Part shown: positions 7,058 through 13,650 of the stretch, in pieces
Numbering within the stretch: position 1 is the stretch's first letter
Layout: each line of letters starts with the position of its first letter
From: Chloroflexota bacterium
GTDB taxonomy: Bacteria > Chloroflexota > Anaerolineae > Anaerolineales > UBA4823
Assembly: GCA_012798185.1 (NCBI GenBank)
Contig: JAAZNS010000149.1
Location: forward strand, 1 to 15,860
Length of the DNA: 15,860 nucleotides
Direction of reading: 5' to 3'
The notes under the pieces: generated by a model
Seen by the model: the letters and a program-made list of their open reading frames with translations, nothing else
Told to the model about the DNA's origin: nothing
Databases searched by the model: none
Position numbers and translations under genes: made by a program

Positions 7058-8749
7058 TTATCCACCGATTTGTACACCTAAATTGGAGGCTAATTCGCTA
7101 GAAATCGGTTCTTCTTTTTTTGTTGACCAGGTCAGATGCTGCCAGCCAACGCTTAGCGCTGATTTCACGGTAGACCAATCTGAAAGCAACATTTTTAGGT
7201 ACGTGAACATCGGACCTGGGCGGAATGCCCATTCACGGAAGGCGCGTTTTTGCCAATACAGCAAACGCTCAGCTGAAAGATTTGGATAGTCCAACACAGT
7301 GCCCTTATCCATATCGACTTGTTCCCAACGTGTACCTGGCCGGAACCAGCCATTCTTTACAACCTCAAAGAAGAATGGTGTTCCCGGGTAGGGTGCAGCC
7401 ACGTGGAAAAGAGCAATATCCAGAGGCAGTTTTTTTGCGAAATCGATCGTCTGGCGGATGGTTTCCTCGGTCTCGCCCGGCAAGCCGATGATGAAATAGC
7501 CCCAATTTTTAATGCCTGCCTGACGCGCCCACCGCAAGGCGCGTTCGGCTTTAGCAGGATCTGCGCCTTTATGGGCATTTTTTAAAATTTGCTCGTTACC
7601 GCTTTCGATGCCCCAAGAAATCAGCCAATTGCCAGCTTTGCTCATCATGCGCAGCATTTCCTCGTCCACATAATCCACACGGCTGTTGGACATCCAGCGT
7701 ATGTTGATCTTTTCATCGATCATGCGCTGGCATAATTCCATGACCTGGTCACGGTTCACGGTAAACAAATCGGAATACATATGGATATTATTGATTCCTA
7801 AGTTTTTTAGCTGCCATAATTCTTTCATGATCAATTCTGGAGAACGCAGACGGGCAGAAAACTGGTAGCTGACGTGTTTAATGCAATAAATACACCCTGC
7901 CGGGCATCCGCGGCTGGTGAGAATAAAGGTGAAAGGTCCTTTGATCAGCGGCATCCGATAAGCCTGCAGGGGCAGCAGATGATGAAGCGGGATAGGAAGA
8001 TCATCCAGGTTTTGGATGAACGGCCGCGGCTGGTTGAGGATGATTTCATCGCCTTTGCGCCAGGCAAGCCCTTTGATGCCGTGCATATCCACTGTGCCGT
8101 CTTCTTTAAGCGCTGGGCGATAACCGCCGTCTTTATCGAATATACATTGAATTTCTGGAGGACGCTGGTTGATTTTCCCTTCCAGATGATCGAGTAAATC
8201 TCTCAAAGTCAGGTCGGGCTCACCCACTAATGCATAATCCAGACTGGGGAAGGGCCGCATGGTTTCACGGGGAATTGGCGTAACATGCGTGCCAAACGCA
8301 ATGGTTACCGCGCCGCGTGCCTTGGCAAGAAAAACGCCATACATATCGTTTTCTAGTGTGGGTGCAGTAAGCTGGGTGAGGTAATATTTGGGCTGATAAC
8401 GGTCGATGAGCTTGGTGAAAGTATGCCAGCCCATACGCTCGGCGTTAGCGTCGATGATTTTTAATGTGTATGCGGGGTGCAGCAGAGCTGCCATCTGAGC
8501 TAGTGAAACTTGCGGCCAAACCATATTTTCCCGCGAGCGGCGCCCTACCCGATGCTGGGTGCGAATCCAATAACCGCCATCGGGTGTGGGGGGGTTGACC
8601 AACAAAATATCTACAGCTTCTGCCGAACGAGGCGCGCTCAATAATCCCTGGCGGACGATATCATCCGCATTGGGAAAGTTCACCAACCGTAATTGTGGGA
8701 TGCGACGCGTCCCAAGGTTTTCATTGAATGCATTTTGATTATCACTCAT
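7058..8749 (-). CDS. Cobalamin-binding-domain radical SAM enzyme (class B-like)
   Basis: 563 residues. Residues 45-190 resemble the B12-binding Rossmann domain of class B radical SAM proteins (DILLVNPPTP at 47-56, VSLAQMAALL at 81-90, LVGEPDLTLRDLLDHL at 174-189). The radical SAM core follows at about 273-480: cluster motif CPAGCIYC with C282, C286 and C289, then SWGIESGNEQIL (378-389), YFIIGLPGETEET (418-430) and APYPGTPFF (452-460). These enzymes use a 4Fe-4S cluster and S-adenosylmethionine, with cobalamin, for methylation or rearrangement at unactivated carbons. The classical DxHxxG cobalamin motif is absent, as in many family members. Start ATG 8749 has AAAGGAG eight bases upstream (8758-8764). 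Its 3' end is 10 bases from the preferred start of the Wzy-like gene. Lipids, sugars and polyketide-like acyl chains are all known substrate types for the family; which applies here is unknown. The position inside a glycan operon suggests a decoration of the glycan or its lipid carrier. Confidence 0.9.
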   Translation of the reverse strand: MSDNQNAFNENLGTRRIPQLRLVNFPNADDIVRQGLLSAPRSAEAVDILLVNPPTPDGGYWIRTQHRVGRRSRENMVWPQVSLAQMAALLHPAYTLKIIDANAERMGWHTFTKLIDRYQPKYYLTQLTAPTLENDMYGVFLAKARGAVTIAFGTHVTPIPRETMRPFPSLDYALVGEPDLTLRDLLDHLEGKINQRPPEIQCIFDKDGGYRPALKEDGTVDMHGIKGLAWRKGDEIILNQPRPFIQNLDDLPIPLHHLLPLQAYRMPLIKGPFTFILTSRGCPAGCIYCIKHVSYQFSARLRSPELIMKELWQLKNLGINNIHMYSDLFTVNRDQVMELCQRMIDEKINIRWMSNSRVDYVDEEMLRMMSKAGNWLISWGIESGNEQILKNAHKGADPAKAERALRWARQAGIKNWGYFIIGLPGETEETIRQTIDFAKKLPLDIALFHVAAPYPGTPFFFEVVKNGWFRPGTRWEQVDMDKGTVLDYPNLSAERLLYWQKRAFREWAFRPGPMFTYLKMLLSDWSTVKSALSVGWQHLTWSTKKEEPISSELASNLGVQIGG

Positions 8750-8867
8750 TGGGATTTCTCCTTTGGTCGAATACGAATAAAAAAAACTAACGGTAAAGTT
8801 AATCTAGATTGGTTATCGGTGTATCTGCCCTGCCATAATTTAAGCAGTGACTTAATGGTTAATTTGA

Positions 8868-10040
8868 TTATTTCCATTCCCGCTGGCTTAATTCTTCCAG
8901 CACGCGCATCAGGATCCAATAAAGGGTGAGCTGAACGCCGATTAATATCCCCATCGCGCTGCCTAACAAATACAGCCACAGACGGGCAATCTCCCAACCG
9001 GAAATGCCCAGCGCAAGGCTAACCCCGCCTAATGCAAGCCCTCCAATTACAGCTAATATACCCAGCCAGCCGAAATGATGATCGAGAGAGGGATTGAAAA
9101 TTGGCTTGCCAAATAACCCTTGTCTGATTGGTCTTTTATAGAACAATGACACCAGATAATTGAAAGTCGTTCCCAGGGCAAAGATGCTGATGCCGGCAAC
9201 ACCTGAGACCATGGCAGCATACATTACGGCAACTCCCCAGGGACCGAGCGAGGTAATGCCACTTAACCGGGTGATCAATAACCCCAAAGCCACCAGGGCA
9301 GCAACGCTCATTCCGCTCAATCCGATCAATCCAAATATGCGTACCGGATTATAGGTGAGTACTGTCCAGATAATCGACTGCAGGAAAATCGATCCATCTC
9401 GAAAAACACTAAGCTTGGAACGTCCCATTCGTTCATTATACGGGATAGGCACTTCGACCATGGTGATGCCTTCGTGTAAGGCGCGGGTGCTCATCACCGG
9501 GGTTAAATTCAAGCCATCCGGCAGGGGATACAAACGCTCAAGTGCCTCGCGTTTAAAGACGCGCATGCCGCTAGCGCTATCGGAGACCGTTTTTCGTCCG
9601 ACTAAAGTGAGCAAAGCCGCAAAAAACAAATTGCCGATGCGCCGGGTAATGGGCATTTGACTTTTTTCGCCTGCCATGCGCGAACCAATGATTAAATCCC
9701 CGCCGTTGCATGCTTCCTGGCATAGCTGTGGGAAGTATTCCGGCGGGTAGGTTCCATCGGCATCCAGAAACCCGATCAGCTCGCCTTTTGCATGTGAAAA
9801 ACCAGTTTTTAGCGCAGCACCGTATCCTTTATTTTGAGGATGGCGGATCAGGCGCACCCCTTCCATCTTACTGAGAATTTCTGCGGTTTTATCACGCGAG
9901 CCGTCATCGACCACCAATAATTCAAGCTCGTCTATGCCAATTTGCGCCAATTCGGGTTTTATTGCCAAAACCCGTTGAACTATATTTTGAATGCCTGCTT
10001 CTTCGTTATAAGCTGGAATTACTACAGATAAAGTTTTCAT
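8868..10040 (-). CDS. Membrane-linked family 2 glycosyltransferase (dolichyl/polyprenyl-phosphate sugar synthase-like)
   Basis: 390 residues. The N-terminal GT-A domain (about 1-225) opens LSVVIPAYNEE (4-14), with VDDGSRDKT (44-52) holding the nucleotide-binding DD and FLDADGTYPP (91-100) holding the metal-binding DxD-type triad. NKGYGAALKTG (70-80) and SGMRVFKREALERL (157-170) are typical of the DPM1/GtrB-like branch, which moves a sugar from a nucleotide donor to a polyprenyl phosphate on the cytoplasmic face. The C-terminal part has about four membrane segments (235-258, 269-296, 324-346, 353-378). ATG 10040 overlaps the acyltransferase stop as ATGA and has a strong GGAGG seven bases upstream (10048-10052). 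A 118-base gap separates it from the radical SAM gene. Donor sugar is not predictable; a glucosyl, mannosyl or aminoarabinosyl polyprenyl phosphate is possible. Confidence 0.9.
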   Translation of the reverse strand: MKTLSVVIPAYNEEAGIQNIVQRVLAIKPELAQIGIDELELLVVDDGSRDKTAEILSKMEGVRLIRHPQNKGYGAALKTGFSHAKGELIGFLDADGTYPPEYFPQLCQEACNGGDLIIGSRMAGEKSQMPITRRIGNLFFAALLTLVGRKTVSDSASGMRVFKREALERLYPLPDGLNLTPVMSTRALHEGITMVEVPIPYNERMGRSKLSVFRDGSIFLQSIIWTVLTYNPVRIFGLIGLSGMSVAALVALGLLITRLSGITSLGPWGVAVMYAAMVSGVAGISIFALGTTFNYLVSLFYKRPIRQGLFGKPIFNPSLDHHFGWLGILAVIGGLALGGVSLALGISGWEIARLWLYLLGSAMGILIGVQLTLYWILMRVLEELSQREWK

Positions 10041-10789
10041 TTGCGAGCCTCCAATGACTCGGTGAAATAAACGGGAAGATCATTGTTTGTTATCGTATTT
10101 TGATCGATTTGTTTAACCAGGCGGGCAGGCACCCCTGCAACGACGGTATGAGGTGCCACATCACGGGTTACAACTGCCCCGGCTGCCACAATAGCACCCT
10201 TACCAATGTGGACGCCATCGGTGATGATGGACCCAGCCCCCAGCCAAACATCATCTTCGATAATAATCCCCTGAGCAGTGATACCCTGATCCACAAATGG
10301 CCGGTTGGGGTCGCTGAAAACATGATTCACCGCCAAGATTTGGGTAAATGGCGAAGTGTAAACCCGGTCGCCAATGGTCACGCCGCCCTGCCCGCGGATT
10401 ACACTATATTCACCAATCAGACTGTTCTTTCCGATGCGGATTCCGGCATGGGGCAGATCGCGAAAATTATATACATGCAGCACTGCACCGTGCATTACAA
10501 TGGTGTACTCTCCGATATGAATTCCAGCGGGACAAGCGTGCAGATATACACCCTGATCGAGATACGAACCATGAGCCAGATGGATTAAGTTGGCAAACCG
10601 CAGCCGCACATGGTTTTCAATTGCTGCCCAGCCGTGCATATTTAATATCAAGCGGTAGACGATTCCGCGGAAAGCAATGCCGACAATGCCGGGTATCCAC
10701 CCGAAAAAAAAGGATAATGTTTGCTCGAGAAAGTAGCGTGGTAAACTGGATGACTGCCGGCGAATATAAAGTAAAAGTTGATTAATCAT
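10037..10789 (-). CDS. Hexapeptide-repeat (left-handed beta-helix) O-acyltransferase
   Basis: 250 residues, trimeric left-handed beta-helix acetyltransferase of the WbbJ/Maa/LbH type, transferring an acetyl (or other acyl) group from CoA to a sugar hydroxyl or amine. The hexapeptide array covers about residues 65-228, with turns IHIGEYTIV, IRIGKNSLIGEYSVI, VTIGDRVY, IIIEDDVWLGAGSII, VHIGKGAIVAAGAVV and the closing VVAGVPARLV. The catalytic histidine is probably H156 in VNHVF. Residues 1-60 are a less typical N-terminal extension with hydrophobic patches (FFFGWIPGIVGIAF) that may dock on the membrane. It is the first gene of the left-hand operon. ATG 10789 has only a distant GGAG (15 bases upstream), so initiation may be weak. 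Role is probably glycan acetylation; the exact acceptor is unknown. Confidence 0.9.
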   Translation of the reverse strand: MINQLLLYIRRQSSSLPRYFLEQTLSFFFGWIPGIVGIAFRGIVYRLILNMHGWAAIENHVRLRFANLIHLAHGSYLDQGVYLHACPAGIHIGEYTIVMHGAVLHVYNFRDLPHAGIRIGKNSLIGEYSVIRGQGGVTIGDRVYTSPFTQILAVNHVFSDPNRPFVDQGITAQGIIIEDDVWLGAGSIITDGVHIGKGAIVAAGAVVTRDVAPHTVVAGVPARLVKQIDQNTITNNDLPVYFTESLEARK

Positions 10790-10839
10790 CGATTTTTTAG
10801 CGTGCTCCGCCCTTCCGACATACGGATATAAAGGTTACT

Positions 10840-10868
10840 ATACTACGTTTTAGCTTACTTTAATGCAA
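10840..10868 (-). promoter_or_regulatory. Probable sigma-70-type promoter for the left-hand (acyltransferase to asnB) operon
   Basis: On the minus strand TTGCAT (10868-10863) and TAGTAT (10845-10840) are separated by exactly 17 bases. They match the -35 and -10 consensus at four and five of six positions. The predicted transcription start is near 10833, giving a leader of about 44 bases before the acyltransferase ATG. No other comparably good hexamer pair was seen upstream of this gene. Inferred from sequence pattern only. Confidence 0.55.
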
Positions 10869-10924
10869 CCCTTCATTTTTGATGAGATTTCATGAAAATT
10901 CGGGGTAATTCGGGTTATGTTTAT

Positions 10925-10994
10925 GTTGCAACTACTACCCAGCTTGGGTGAGTTTCCTGGTTTGAAGTGGTTGTAAGTTTGCACATCTGCAAAC
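10925..10994. promoter_or_regulatory. Cluster of three palindromes, candidate operator region
   Basis: Three dyad elements occur within 70 bp: GTTGCAAC (10925-10932), ACCCA-GCT-TGGGT (10937-10949) and GTTTGCA-CATC-TGCAAAC (10977-10994; 7-bp arms, no mismatch). The first and last share a TTGCA/TGCAA core. They lie 57-126 bp upstream of the -35 box of the left operon and 125 bp or more upstream of the gmhB -35, where activator or repressor dimers bind. None is followed by a T-run in either direction, so they are not obvious terminators. The bound factor is unknown and no regulator gene is present in the window. Confidence 0.4.
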
Positions 10995-11118
10995 GCCTCT
11001 AATTTAGTGCTTTTCCACCATGGCCTGAGCAGTTGCTTAATTTTATTATATTTATTAGTTGTGAATAATTATGAATAATAAGATAAATAATATCATAAAT
11101 ATTTAATTGGTCAAGACA

Positions 11119-11146
11119 TTGGTAATCCACTCCGCAAAGGTATAAT
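11119..11146 (+). promoter_or_regulatory. Promoter of gmhB, possibly leaderless
   Basis: A perfect TATAAT (11141-11146) is preceded at 16 bases by TTGGTA (11119-11124). Only six bases separate TATAAT from the ATG at 11153, so a start site at the usual distance falls on or next to that ATG and would give an mRNA with no 5' leader. The alternative is translation from a leadered mRNA with the AAAGG at 11136-11140 as ribosome binding site, spaced 12 bases from the ATG, using a weaker promoter in the AT-rich tract upstream. Confidence 0.5.
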
Positions 11147-11152
11147 TGATAT

Positions 11153-11707
11153 ATGTATCCTGCGATCTTTTTAGACCGTGATGGGGTTATCATCGAAAAC
11201 CGTCTTAATTATGTGTTGCGCTGGGAGGATGTAGATATTTTCCCGCAAGCGCTGCAGGCTTTGGCGCGCATTCGATTTTGTTCGTATAAAATCATTATTG
11301 TTACAAACCAATCTGCCATTGGCAGAGGATTGATCACACTCGAAGCGGCTTGGGAAATAAACAATCGGCTTCTTTGTGAGGTTCAGAAAGCAGGGGGAAG
11401 GATCGACAGAATTTTCATGTGCCCGCATACGCCTGACGATCATTGCAGCTGTAGAAAGCCACAACCTGGTTTGATATTGAAGGCTGCCAGAGATTTGCAT
11501 CTGGATCTTAACCATTCGATTATTATAGGGGATACATTGAATGATTTGGCAGCCGGCGAGGCAGCTGGTTTGCAAAGCACAATTTTGGTGCAAACCGGAT
11601 TGGGGGCTACTCAGCTGGCGCTTCCCGAAGCGAAAACACTTCGCCCGTTTAAAGTATACGCCACACTGGCAGAAGCGCTGGCAGCGTTTGTTGGAAACAT
11701 CGGCTGA
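11153..11707 (+). CDS. gmhB: D-glycero-D-manno-heptose-1,7-bisphosphate 7-phosphatase (HAD-IIIA)
   Basis: 184 residues, a capless HAD phosphatase that removes the 7-phosphate from heptose 1,7-bisphosphate in NDP-heptose synthesis. Motif I is FLDRDGV (6-12) with D8 as nucleophile and D10 as acid/base. Motif II is VTNQS (50-54), motif III includes K102 in CRKPQPG, and motif IV is GDTLNDL (126-132). A zinc site is formed by C90, H92, C98 and C100 (CPHTPDDHCSC), diagnostic for GmhB and the HisB N-terminal domain; the loop between its halves is short. HisB-N is the main alternative, but the neighbouring gmhA- and hddA-type genes favour GmhB. It is the only plus-strand gene in the window, divergent from the acyltransferase and convergent with gmhA (129-base gap). 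With an HddA-type kinase making the alpha-1-phosphate, an alpha-anomer preference is expected (inference). Confidence 0.9.
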   Translation: MYPAIFLDRDGVIIENRLNYVLRWEDVDIFPQALQALARIRFCSYKIIIVTNQSAIGRGLITLEAAWEINNRLLCEVQKAGGRIDRIFMCPHTPDDHCSCRKPQPGLILKAARDLHLDLNHSIIIGDTLNDLAAGEAAGLQSTILVQTGLGATQLALPEAKTLRPFKVYATLAEALAAFVGNIG

Positions 11708-11836
11708 GAAAAGACAGAACTGATCCTAATAGTGCACAATAAATCATCATCTCCTTGTTGCGCCTGTATAAAAAAACTATTCTTGAAGTATAAAGGGTGG
11801 ATATGTTGTGGTACAGTAAAGCATCGACTTTTTAAG

Positions 11837-12466
11837 TCAATCACCTATTTCATGAGTTTCAGGCATGAACTTGGGGTTGAGCAGCAGTAGTTGATGCTCT
11901 AGTGAGATTGCTTTAGCTTTTTCAGTTAGGGTTTTACAAATCAGATGGCTTAACATTAAATGGATATCTTCAACATGTTGGATGATATCGCTGGGAATAT
12001 GGATATGAATATCTACCAGAGCCCCTAACCTGCCGCCATCGAACCCGGTAAAGCCGATTGTGATAGCACCATGACTTTTCGCTAATTCGATGGCTTTCAC
12101 AACATTAGCCGAGTTGCCGCTGGCAGAAATGGCAATAACGATATCTCTGGGGTGGATAAGGCTTGCCAATTGTTGGGAGAAAACCATATCGTATCCCTCA
12201 TCATTTGCCAGCGCAGAAATAAGTGCGAAATTATCGGTTAGACTGATGGCGCGCAGATCAGGCAATCCTTCACAGCGGGTGTTTTTCTGCAAATCGCATG
12301 CAAAATGTGTTGCAGTTGAAGCACTGCCGCCGTTGCCCATAACGAATACCTGACGCTGTTCCAAACGCGCCTCTTGCAGCAGCTCGATCGTTTCGGAAAT
12401 AAGAGATTCGGCTAAATAATCCATTGTCTGCTGTAATTCACAGATATACTTTTGTAGGTTTGTCAT
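11837..12466 (-). CDS. gmhA: Sedoheptulose-7-phosphate isomerase (SIS domain, GmhA type)
   Basis: 209 residues from the chosen start, close to the usual 190-200. SIS-domain isomerase converting sedoheptulose 7-phosphate to D-glycero-D-manno-heptose 7-phosphate, the first committed step of heptose synthesis. Sugar-phosphate-binding motifs are GNGGSAS (44-50) and SASGNSANVVKAI (114-126); C-terminal VEDIHLMLSHLIC (165-177) forms part of the active site. Against E. coli GmhA ligands H61, E65, Q172 and H180, this protein has H54, D58, E166 and H174 by hand alignment, so two of four differ. The frame stays open to an ATG at 12550, but ATG 12466 is preferred: it has AAAGGA nine bases upstream (12476-12481) and gives the normal N-terminus. 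DiaA-like or other SIS proteins are alternatives, but the adjacent hddA and gmhB make GmhA the best call. It is last in the right-hand minus-strand block. Confidence 0.87.
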   Translation of the reverse strand: MTNLQKYICELQQTMDYLAESLISETIELLQEARLEQRQVFVMGNGGSASTATHFACDLQKNTRCEGLPDLRAISLTDNFALISALANDEGYDMVFSQQLASLIHPRDIVIAISASGNSANVVKAIELAKSHGAITIGFTGFDGGRLGALVDIHIHIPSDIIQHVEDIHLMLSHLICKTLTEKAKAISLEHQLLLLNPKFMPETHEIGD

Positions 12467-12607
12467 CGTGTTTAATCCTTTGTTACCTCTAAATTCTGCA
12501 ATGCACTTGGTAAAATTTTTTATTGGTTGATTTTTTTGTTTTATTCTCAAATATGTTAACGTTTAATTAAGAAAATTGTTATGGTTTAAGGCGGATTAAT
12601 ATTTCCG

Positions 12608-12637
12608 ATTACACCGATATGCTTGTAAATGAAACAA
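12608..12637 (-). promoter_or_regulatory. Possible promoter upstream of gmhA
   Basis: The 206-base gap between the kinase and isomerase genes is AT-rich. On the minus strand it holds TTGTTT (12637-12632) and TGTAAT (12613-12608) separated by 18 bases. The -10-like box matches five of six consensus positions, the -35 only three. It would give a leader of about 135 bases. In AT-rich DNA such pairs arise by chance, and gmhA may instead be read through from hddA. Confidence 0.28.
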
Positions 12638-12672
12638 TTATTTCCTTTCATGCAGGCGTCAATTTAACGTGA

Positions 12673-13650
12673 TTAACTGTTGTAATTAAAAATTACTTTG
12701 CTGCCATCATGTTCGAGTTTGAAGGGCAATTCCTGATACCCTTGCAGCGCAGATCGAACGGCATCTTGCTTATCATGATGGCAATATAACAATAAAAACC
12801 CGCCACCACCAGCACCGGTTATTTTACCGCCGGTTGCTCCAGCATGCCGGGCTGTTTCGTACATAGTGTCTATATGATCGTTGCTTATTTGACTGGCAAG
12901 TTGTTTTTTGAGTTGCCATGCCTCATCGAGTAGATCTCCAATGGCATCGATATTTCCCGATTGCAGCTCTTGCCGCGCCAGATATGCCATATTGCGCATT
13001 TGTCGCAGAAGCGATTTGCGCCCTTTGATATTGTTTTTTTGCTCGCTTAAAATCGTATCCGACTGACGCGATACCCCAGTATAAAATAACATCAAATTGT
13101 CATTGATATTTCTTTTTTGATTGATATCGAGATTAATCCGTTCGCAATTAACTTTACCGTCTGCCTGAAATTCGATAAATCGCAAGCCGCCATATGCCAC
13201 GATATATTGGTCCTGGATGCCGATAGGTTTTTTTAATATGTCGATTTCTATTTGGCAGGCTTCTTGAGCAAGCCTTTCAGCGCTGACTAATTCTCCCAAC
13301 AGTGCATACAGGGCATGCAGCGACCCTACTGTAACCGCGCTGGACGAACCCAGCCCTGAGCCGGCAGAAGGGATATCACCCATCGTTGTCACTTCGATAC
13401 CCTGCCACATGCCAGTTTTTCGTAATGCCTCACGGATTAATTCATGCTGGATTTCATCGACGCAATCCACCATTTCGGTGCGCGTATAACCGATGCGCAG
13501 CTTCTTGTCGAAACGGGGTTTAACGGTGACGAAGATATACTTGTCGATCGTGGAGGTTAGAACGCCTCCACCTTCGTCACAGTAGAAATCGGGGAAATCT
13601 GTTCCGCCGCCAAAGAAACTCACCCGCAAGGGGGTTTGGACAATAATCAA
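12673..13650 (-). CDS. hddA: D-glycero-alpha-D-manno-heptose-7-phosphate kinase (GHMP family)
   Basis: 325 residues. GHMP kinase that phosphorylates C1 of D-glycero-D-manno-heptose 7-phosphate to give the 1,7-bisphosphate, the substrate of GmhB. The N-terminal motif TPLRVSFFGGGTDFPDFY (6-23) is characteristic of the HddA/FkP-like branch. The ATP loop is PSAGSGLGSSSAVTVG (94-109), and motif 3 is GGKITGAGGGGFLLLY (274-289). The start is TTG at 13650: its TTGA overlaps the TGA of the epimerase gene, GGAG lies eight bases upstream, and the protein then begins MIIVQTPLR as relatives do. The main alternative is fucose or galactose kinase activity, which shares this fold; gmhA immediately downstream and gmhB nearby favour heptose. 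The partner guanylyltransferase HddC is not in the window. Confidence 0.88.
   Translation of the reverse strand: MIIVQTPLRVSFFGGGTDFPDFYCDEGGGVLTSTIDKYIFVTVKPRFDKKLRIGYTRTEMVDCVDEIQHELIREALRKTGMWQGIEVTTMGDIPSAGSGLGSSSAVTVGSLHALYALLGELVSAERLAQEACQIEIDILKKPIGIQDQYIVAYGGLRFIEFQADGKVNCERINLDINQKRNINDNLMLFYTGVSRQSDTILSEQKNNIKGRKSLLRQMRNMAYLARQELQSGNIDAIGDLLDEAWQLKKQLASQISNDHIDTMYETARHAGATGGKITGAGGGGFLLLYCHHDKQDAVRSALQGYQELPFKLEHDGSKVIFNYNS

Larger units (their letters stand above)
10790..11152. other. Divergent intergenic region, 363 bp, no gene recognised
   Basis: Separates the minus-strand acyltransferase operon from plus-strand gmhB. It contains promoter-like sequences for both directions, a tandem 10-mer (ATTCGGGGTA then ATTCGGGTTA, 10898-10917), three palindromes between 10925 and 10994, and a strongly AT-rich stretch (about 11038-11106) with TGAATAAT at 11062-11069 and 11072-11079, one helical turn apart. 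One short minus-strand open frame (10999-11193) overlaps the gmhB start and shows no family features. No tRNA, riboswitch or clear terminator was recognised. Confidence 0.7.

Noticed and set aside
7048..7077. GTG start for the Wzy-like protein overlapping the radical SAM gene.
   Set aside because: No ribosome binding site upstream of it; ATG 7047 yields a more typical N-terminus. Not fully excluded.
8801..8810. Palindrome AATCTAGATT in the 118-base gap between GT2 and radical SAM genes, looked at as terminator or operator.
   Set aside because: No loop and no adjacent T-run on the useful side; a single 10-bp palindrome in AT-rich DNA is easily due to chance. Hexamer pairs near it (such as TTAACT-N17-TATTCG on the minus strand) were too weak to call a promoter.
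8746..8997. 83-residue minus-strand frame between and across the GT2 and radical SAM genes.
   Set aside because: It overlaps the in-frame GT2 C-terminus over half its length and has no family signature.
10999..11193. 64-residue minus-strand open frame across the gmhB start and the intergenic AT-rich tract.
   Set aside because: No recognisable domain, composition follows the AT-rich DNA, and it overlaps the coding start of gmhB.
11826..11838. GACTT-TTT-AAGTC hairpin at the end of gmhA, between the convergent gmhB and gmhA genes.
   Set aside because: Stem of only five base pairs, no GC-rich core or following U-tract, and it overlaps the gmhA stop codon; no convincing terminator was found in 11708-11836.
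12467..12550. N-terminal extension of the GmhA frame to ATG 12550.
   Set aside because: The extra 28 residues are Lys/Asn-rich and unlike the family, whereas ATG 12466 has a good AAAGGA and gives a normal length.
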